DNA from: JANOXC01 sp031418215
Lineage (GTDB): Bacteria; Bacteroidota; Bacteroidia; AKYH767-A; OLB10
DNA length: 10,521 nt
NCBI GenBank assembly: GCA_031418215.1
Contig: JANOXC010000077.1
Location: forward strand, 1-10,521
Direction of reading: 5' to 3'
Part shown: piece by piece, positions 5,211 through 10,521 of the stretch
Position numbering within the stretch: the first letter of the stretch is position 1
How the letters are laid out: every line of letters starts with the position of its first letter
Made by a program: the position numbers and the translations under genes
The notes under the pieces: generated by a model
Seen by the model: the letters and a program-made list of their open reading frames with translations, nothing else
Told to the model about the DNA's origin: nothing
Databases searched by the model: none

Positions 5211-8200
5211 TTATGGTGTTGTAAAATCGAAATTAATTAACGGCCCATTGAAGGTAACCGGATCCTTGCTCCACGTTTCAATTGCATTACGATGGCGAAC
5301 CACTATATAGTAATCACCATTCGGAAGCGTTCCTGGATATTCAATCACCGCACTTCCATCTGTATGTAATACACCCGTTGCTGACTCAACTAATCCATAA
5401 GGCATAATTGGTTCATGAAGCTCAACAATAATACTATCACAAATTGATTGATCAAGTGTTAATCCAGCATTGTATAATACTGGTTGCATCACTCCTCCAC
5501 CTAAGTAAAATCCTTCGATGAAAATATCAATATTCAATTGTATGTTACAGATGATAATTGGAGGTGGTAGAAATACATTGCAACAAACTACATCACCACA
5601 TGCATTTGTAATACATACCGTATAATTCCCTGGTGGTGCGATAAGACAATTTCCATTTGCCGTTGCATTAGGCGGCATTGGTGACCAGCTGTAACTGTAA
5701 GGCTCACATCGGAAACAATTTACAGGAACGCAGATTGCCCCCAACCCTGTTGCACAAACCACAGGGGTAATGGTCGGGAATAAAGCAGGAACACGGAAGC
5801 CAAAATGATAAACAAAATTGCAGTAAACGACAGTTAACGTCAGTGTGTCGCACGGTGCAACATTGGTCCTTATCAAGGATGTACTGTTATCTTCCCAATG
5901 AAACGAAATAGGGCAACTGGTAAGACCGATATTTGCTCTAACTACATTTCCACAGTTTAAAAAGCTAAAAGTTACATTAGGCTGTGTGGCATTCGCTGTT
6001 AAATTATAGCAACAAGTCACCTGTTGCCCTGCTCCATCCGTAATTGTTACACAATACAAGCCGGCAGATAATCCAGAAATACATGGCCCGGTTTGCTGAT
6101 TACTCCACAGATACGTGAAATCATCCTGTCCTCCGCAAGCGGTTACACATAAGCTTCCATTACTTTGGCAACATCCCGGTTGCACAACGTTTATAAAATA
6201 AATTTGTGGCACCCACACCATTTTAACAAAACTGCAACCACGGCTGTCGGTTACTGTTACCGCTAAATCGGTACAACGTTCCAATCCTGTTATACATTGT
6301 GTAGTTGCTCCATTGCTCCATAAATAAGTATAAGGAGCACATCCGCCTGTTGGTAAAACACATGCCGAATCAGCACACAAAGTAAAACTCACTGTTGCAC
6401 TCAAAGGCTGACCCGCAAATGGTATGGTTACATTCTGTTGTGCAAAATTTCCACATCCATCTATCACATAAATTGTATACATTCCTGCCGGCAAATTGCA
6501 GAATATATTTGGGTTAGTGTCAGGCGCAGTACTAAACGACAACATTGGATTGCAAGGATTGTAGTATGTATAGCTATACTTCAAACAACAACCTGTAAAT
6601 GTAACGTTGATACAACCGTCGTTGAAGCAATTATCTCCTGTAACGCTAACAATGGTTATAGTAGGCAACGGTGGAGGTGGTACAGTTGCACAATTACACA
6701 TTCCCGGACAACTGCAGTCAATTACGTTGATGGTATTTGTAATACACGTAGTACATCCATTCGGAGCTGTGTAACATAATGTGATTACGTAGATACCAAT
6801 ACTATCGGGATGGAAATAATTTCCAACGACTCCCGGTCCTGACCATATCCATGTTCCCGAAGTTGAAGTAATTGGAACCTGAGTATTATTGATCATTACA
6901 AAAATGTTATTGGGATTCAGGAGTATTGAGTCTGAATTTAAACACACATTTCCGTATTGCCAAGTCCAATCAAGGTGCGGCACCGGCTTTACATTCACAC
7001 AAATAGTGTCCGTATCACAACACATCACCTGATAAATAGGATGTAGGCAACAACAAACTACCATGTAGCAAGTTGTCTGTGTTGGATTGACTCCTATTTC
7101 CGGTTCTTGTCCGATCACAACTGGTCCTTCTACGGTTAATGCATACCATGTATGCGATCCGGTGCAACCTTGTGCATTCAGTACTACTGGACTTCCCGCA
7201 CATATGGTTGTATCGCTTCCTGCATCAACGTGACAGCTTGTATCACAACAGAAGATTACATTAATTGTATTGTAAACATCAGCATTACAACCATTCAGAT
7301 CAGTGTAACTATAAGTAATGGTAAAACTTCCAATCGAATCAGGATAGAAATAATTTCCAACAACACCGGTTCCGGTAAATACACCTGTTCCACCCGGTGG
7401 TATTGCAATAATACTTAGCGTGTCTAAGTAAATCGAATCAGAATTGACACATACAGTTGGATATATAACCGGCCATGTTAGTATAGGATGCGGTTTCACA
7501 ATAACGCAAATAGTATCAGTGGTACAACAAGTGTCTTGACCGATTATACAACAACATTCCGCTACATAACAAGTACTTTGTTGCGGAAAGACATCCATAA
7601 TAGGTCCTTCGCCTATTGGCATCGGTCCATTTGGTGTTAATTGATACCATTTAGCATTTCCATTGCATCCTTGCGCAGTTAGGATGACTATGCCCGGTCC
7701 ACAAATAGTTGTGTCATTTCCTAAATAAACATGGCATTGACTCGTGTCGCAACAGAAGATTACGTTGATGATCTTGGAAACACATGTTTTACATCCATTG
7801 GTATCTGTGTAACAATAGGTGATCGTGAAACTTCCTATCGAATCAGGATGAAAATAATTCCCTACAACCCCTATTCCGGCGAAGACACCTGTTCCGCCAG
7901 GAGGTATTGCAATTATATTTAGTGTGTCTAAGTAAATCGAATCAGAATTGACACAAACAGTTGGAAACGAAACTTGCCAAATAACAATTGGACGAGGGTT
8001 TACAAATACACATACAGTATCAGTTCTACAACAACCCGTCAAACTGTCGCAACAAGTTGCAATATAGCATGTGGTACGTTGCGGAGATACTTCTATTGTC
8101 TGACCGGGTAATGTTAGTGGTGGTGGTTGATTACCACGTGGCATATCCACCAATTCACTCCATACGGCATCGGAATCGCAACCCCACACTGTAAGTATTG

Positions 8201-10521
8201 CTACATCACCCAAACAAATTACCTGGTCGGCCCCAGCATCTAGTTCAGAAGTGTCACTACTACAACAATAAATTACATTAATGGTATTGGAAACACAAGC
8301 ATTGCATCCATTTTTATCAGTGTAGCAATAAAGAATAGTAAAGGTGCCGATAGAATCAGGATGGAAATAATTTCCAACCACTCCTATACCCGAGAATATG
8401 CCTGTTCCGCCGGGAGGCAATGCAAGAATATTTAATGTGTCTAAATAGATAGAATCCGAATAAAGACAAACTGTTGGATAAGAAGTTTGCCAAATAAGTA
8501 TTGGGTGTGGATAAACAGTGATGCAAATCGTATCTGTCATACAACAAGTGTCTTGACCGATTATGCAACAACATTCTACAATATAACAAGTATTCTGAAG
8601 TGGTAAAACATCGAGCACAGGTCCTTGCTGATTAATTAACTCAGGTCCATCAGGATTCAGTTTATACCATTTAACTGTTCCATTACAACCTTGTGCATTA
8701 AGGATGACTATACTTCCTTCACAAATCGCTGTGTCATTTCCTAAAGTAACATGACATTGACTGGTGTCGCAACAAAAGGCTACGTTGATGCTCTTGGAAA
8801 CACAAGTAGTGCAACCATTTGTATCAGTATAACAACAACTGATATTCCAGGTTCCCGGTGCAATAGGTGAGAAATAATTTCCTGCTACAAATGGTCCTGA
8901 GAAAGTTATGACTCCTCCCGGTGGTGTTACATTTACTAAAAGTGTATCTAAATATATTGGTGCAGAATTAAGACAAACATTTGGGAAATTAGGATTCCAA
9001 ATTACAACAGGAGGAGCATTAACATAAATGCAAATTGTATCCGTATCACAGCAACAAGTGGTTCCTTCAGTACAACAGATAATCAGAAAACAAGTTGTAG
9101 TATCTGTTGGGACAACATAACTAGATGCTAATCCCTCACCGTTACCATATTGTGCACTTGTTCCGGTAAAATAAGGGATATTACCTGTTGGAGTGATAAC
9201 CAACATTTGCCATACTGAACAGGCTTCAATTTGTATATCTCCACCGAAACCTTGGCAAACCTCCTGATCAGGTCCAGCTTCAACATCAGGAATACCCGGT
9301 TTAAGACAAAAATTATCAAAACCTGCTACTTCACCACTTGAAAGATTGTAATCAATTTTAAAAACTATACCGGTAACATTATTGACGACGGTAAACCAAT
9401 CAGAAATATTTGTTCCGGTAATCGGGGCCCAAATACCTAATGTAGAAGTATCATTAAAACCGCAATCACTCACCGGCGCACAAATAGTACTCCATGCTGA
9501 ATCATTTTCAGATACATAAGTTGAAGAAGTAAATTGGAATCCTAAGGTGCCACTAAGTATTGTAAATGTAGGATTAACAGTTACAGGAAATGTTTCTCCA
9601 TCATCAAACAAACGATAATCATAACAAAACGTTCCGCAGCACCATTGTCCTTTAAACTGATCACCGGCAAATAATTGCGATGGCCCAACTTGGTTAGCCG
9701 TATTGATATAATAATCGAATGGACCACCTATTGACAACACATTACTGATTGTAACTGCAAGATTTGGGGCAGAAGGATCAGCTTGCCATCCAATTAAATT
9801 TCCATCATTAAAATTTAAACAGGTGTCCACACAACCACATCTGACCACATTAATGGTATTAGAATCACATGCCATACATCCATTGAGATCGGTATAACAA
9901 TAGGTAATGGTGAAAGTTCCAATCGAATCAGGATAGAAATAATTTCCAACAACCCCTATTCCGGAGAAGACACCTATTCCTCCAGGAGGCAATGCAATAA
10001 TACTTAGCGTATCCAAGTAAATGGAATCTGAATTAACGCAAACAGTTGGATATACAACCGGCCATGTTAGTATAGGTAATGGATTTACATTGATACAGAT
10101 GGTATCTGTGCAACAGCAAATGTTATAGCCGCCGTTAATCTGGTCAGGAATTGAATCGCAACACTGAACCACATAACAGGTTGTTTGTAAAGGGAACACA
10201 TCAATAATAGGTCCCCCCGGTCCGACAGGAACCGGACCATTCTGTGTTAACTCATACCAGGTAACAGATCCGCTGCATCCATTTGCTGTAAGCGTTACAA
10301 CTCCGCCTACACAAATTGTTGTGTCATTTCCTAAATCAACATGACACGATGTGCTGTCGCAACAGAAGAAGACATTTATGATAGTTGAAACACAGGTCGT
10401 GCAGCCGTTCGTATCGGTATAACAATAAGTAATTGTAGAAGGTCCCAGTGTGATCGGATTGAAATAATATCCGGTTACGTTTGGTCCCGAGAACACACCC
10501 GTTCCGCCTGCAGGCAATGCA
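5211..10521 (-). CDS. Giant cysteine-rich repeat protein, probable surface/secreted adhesin (N-terminus outside window)
   Basis: The reading frame is open to the right edge. The first possible start in the window is a TTG inside a repeat (ALPAGG), so the true start lies beyond. Numbering that TTG codon (10517) as residue 1, the visible architecture is as follows. Residues 1-1267 are alternating A modules (CC-DTSQCHV, LGNDTTIC, WY-L, TTCY, CCC, TDTIC) and B modules (PTVCVNSDSIYLDTL, PPGGTGVFSG, GVVGNYF, YCYTDTNGC). Residues 227-408 are an unrelated inserted domain. Residues 1268-1288 are a Cys/Pro linker. Residues 1289-1655 are SprB-like repeats (YTYLWSNG, CITGL, GLYCVTITD). Residues 1656-1768 are a C-terminal domain (FIEGFYLGGG, HRNAIETWS). 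The B module resembles Bacteroidota Ig/PKD-like surface repeats. I count about 140 cysteines and only about 15 lysines, unusual even for such proteins. Neither a type A nor a type B T9SS tail is visible. The role is inferred as extracellular adhesion or a surface matrix. Confidence 0.88.
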   Translation of the reverse strand, partial: ALPAGGTGVFSGPNVTGYYFNPITLGPSTITYCYTDTNGCTTCVSTIINVFFCCDSTSCHVDLGNDTTICVGGVVTLTANGCSGSVTWYELTQNGPVPVGPGGPIIDVFPLQTTCYVVQCCDSIPDQINGGYNICCCTDTICINVNPLPILTWPVVYPTVCVNSDSIYLDTLSIIALPPGGIGVFSGIGVVGNYFYPDSIGTFTITYCYTDLNGCMACDSNTINVVRCGCVDTCLNFNDGNLIGWQADPSAPNLAVTISNVLSIGGPFDYYINTANQVGPSQLFAGDQFKGQWCCGTFCYDYRLFDDGETFPVTVNPTFTILSGTLGFQFTSSTYVSENDSAWSTICAPVSDCGFNDTSTLGIWAPITGTNISDWFTVVNNVTGIVFKIDYNLSSGEVAGFDNFCLKPGIPDVEAGPDQEVCQGFGGDIQIEACSVWQMLVITPTGNIPYFTGTSAQYGNGEGLASSYVVPTDTTTCFLIICCTEGTTCCCDTDTICIYVNAPPVVIWNPNFPNVCLNSAPIYLDTLLVNVTPPGGVITFSGPFVAGNYFSPIAPGTWNISCCYTDTNGCTTCVSKSINVAFCCDTSQCHVTLGNDTAICEGSIVILNAQGCNGTVKWYKLNPDGPELINQQGPVLDVLPLQNTCYIVECCCIIGQDTCCMTDTICITVYPHPILIWQTSYPTVCLYSDSIYLDTLNILALPPGGTGIFSGIGVVGNYFHPDSIGTFTILYCYTDKNGCNACVSNTINVIYCCSSDTSELDAGADQVICLGDVAILTVWGCDSDAVWSELVDMPRGNQPPPLTLPGQTIEVSPQRTTCYIATCCDSLTGCCRTDTVCVFVNPRPIVIWQVSFPTVCVNSDSIYLDTLNIIAIPPGGTGVFAGIGVVGNYFHPDSIGSFTITYCYTDTNGCKTCVSKIINVIFCCDTSQCHVYLGNDTTICGPGIVILTAQGCNGNAKWYQLTPNGPMPIGEGPIMDVFPQQSTCYVAECCCIIGQDTCCTTDTICVIVKPHPILTWPVIYPTVCVNSDSIYLDTLSIIAIPPGGTGVFTGTGVVGNYFYPDSIGSFTITYSYTDLNGCNADVYNTINVIFCCDTSCHVDAGSDTTICAGSPVVLNAQGCTGSHTWYALTVEGPVVIGQEPEIGVNPTQTTCYMVVCCCLHPIYQVMCCDTDTICVNVKPVPHLDWTWQYGNVCLNSDSILLNPNNIFVMINNTQVPITSTSGTWIWSGPGVVGNYFHPDSIGIYVITLCYTAPNGCTTCITNTINVIDCSCPGMCNCATVPPPPLPTITIVSVTGDNCFNDGCINVTFTGCCLKYSYTYYNPCNPMLSFSTAPDTNPNIFCNLPAGMYTIYVIDGCGNFAQQNVTIPFAGQPLSATVSFTLCADSACVLPTGGCAPYTYLWSNGATTQCITGLERCTDLAVTVTDSRGCSFVKMVWVPQIYFINVVQPGCCQSNGSLCVTACGGQDDFTYLWSNQQTGPCISGLSAGLYCVTITDGAGQQVTCCYNLTANATQPNVTFSFLNCGNVVRANIGLTSCPISFHWEDNSTSLIRTNVAPCDTLTLTVVYCNFVYHFGFRVPALFPTITPVVCATGLGAICVPVNCFRCEPYSYSWSPMPPNATANGNCLIAPPGNYTVCITNACGDVVCCNVFLPPPIIICNIQLNIDIFIEGFYLGGGVMQPVLYNAGLTLDQSICDSIIVELHEPIMPYGLVESATGVLHTDGSAVIEYPGTLPNGDYYIVVRHRNAIETWSKDPVTFNGPLINFDFTTP
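6717..10521 (-). repeat. Tandem coding repeats of about 505-515 bp (A-B units)
   Basis: B modules lie at about 9840-10088, 8778-9020, 8268-8513, 7758-8000, 7251-7496 and 6717-6989, plus a partial copy at the right edge. The SDSIYLDTL anchor recurs at about 8941, 8435, 7920, 7415 and 6915, a period near 505-515 bp. The first interval (10010 to 8941) is doubled because an extra domain is inserted. DNA identity is high between some units: the anchor gtctaagtaaatcgaatcag is exact at about 7417 and 7925. This indicates recent unit duplication or gene conversion. Confidence 0.88.
9294..9839 (-). other. Non-repeat domain inserted in the giant protein (possibly laminin-B-like)
   Basis: Residues 227-408 of the visible protein do not follow the A/B pattern. 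They begin VDTCLNFNDGNLIGWQADP and contain FAGDQFKGQWCC, YDYRLFDDGETFPV, WFTVVNNVTGIVFKIDY and AGFDNFCLKPG. The start (a phenylalanine and acidic residues followed by GW), the GDQF segment and the closing AGFDNF resemble beta-sandwich laminin-B or carbohydrate-binding-like domains that end with a statement-like D-N-[FV]. The assignment is tentative. It has far fewer cysteines than its neighbours. Confidence 0.5.

Noticed and set aside
6438..8194. Several plus-strand ORFs of 60-113 codons across the giant gene
   Set aside because: They are antisense shadows of the repeated coding units, repeat with the same period, and have compositions unlike real proteins of this genome.
10515..10517. TTG at 10517 as start of the giant gene
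   Set aside because: It lies inside a B module (ALPAGG matches ALPPGG and AIPPGG of other units), and the frame stays open to the window edge, so the gene starts outside.

Overview
The window looks like a chromosome segment of a low-GC Bacteroidota, probably an environmental lineage of the Chitinophagales/Sphingobacteriia type. The evidence is a short-form gyrB, a secreted protein with a type IX secretion (T9SS) type A C-terminal sorting domain, a giant extracellular repeat protein with Bacteroidota-specific modules, near-absence of Shine-Dalgarno sequences, and a RAYT transposase of a style common in this phylum. Placement below phylum level is inference.

Layout: (1) 1-1366 (+), the C-terminal two thirds of gyrB, cut by the left window edge. 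(2) 1441-1534, a strong hairpin terminator followed by the last 19 codons of a vanished minus-strand gene. Both match the 3' end and terminator of the intact minus-strand HExxH gene at 4778-5071. (3) 1533-4641, an island built from REP hairpins and a REP-associated tyrosine transposase (RAYT). Two nearly identical ~270-bp direct repeats (1533-1800 and 3801-4070) carry a REP doublet and the RAYT leader. The right copy runs into an intact RAYT gene (4042-4587), which is closed by an inverted REP (4612-4641). The left copy breaks off after ten RAYT codons. Between the repeats lie two overlapping genes for secreted proteins: a 504-aa T9SS cargo protein with a propeller-like N-terminal domain and a 120-aa unknown. 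(4) 4733-4832, the second copy of the terminator/gene-tail segment. (5) 4778-5071 (-), a small HExxH putative metallopeptidase. (6) 5211-10521 (-), the C-terminal 1769 residues of a giant, cysteine-rich, probably surface or secreted repeat protein, with its terminator at 5166-5200.

How it fits together: the housekeeping gyrB end and the minus-strand HExxH gene probably once faced each other, with tandem copies of the HExxH gene. A RAYT/REP island then replaced most of one copy and now carries a secreted-protein pair. The left RAYT fragment has become a 38-codon hybrid ORF ending 5 nt before the GTG start of the T9SS cargo gene, so the cargo may be expressed from a captured transposase leader. 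The giant protein has six to seven two-domain units (about 505-515 bp each), one unrelated inserted domain, SprB-like repeats and a C-terminal domain. It has unusually many cysteines (about 140 by my count) and no recognisable T9SS tail.
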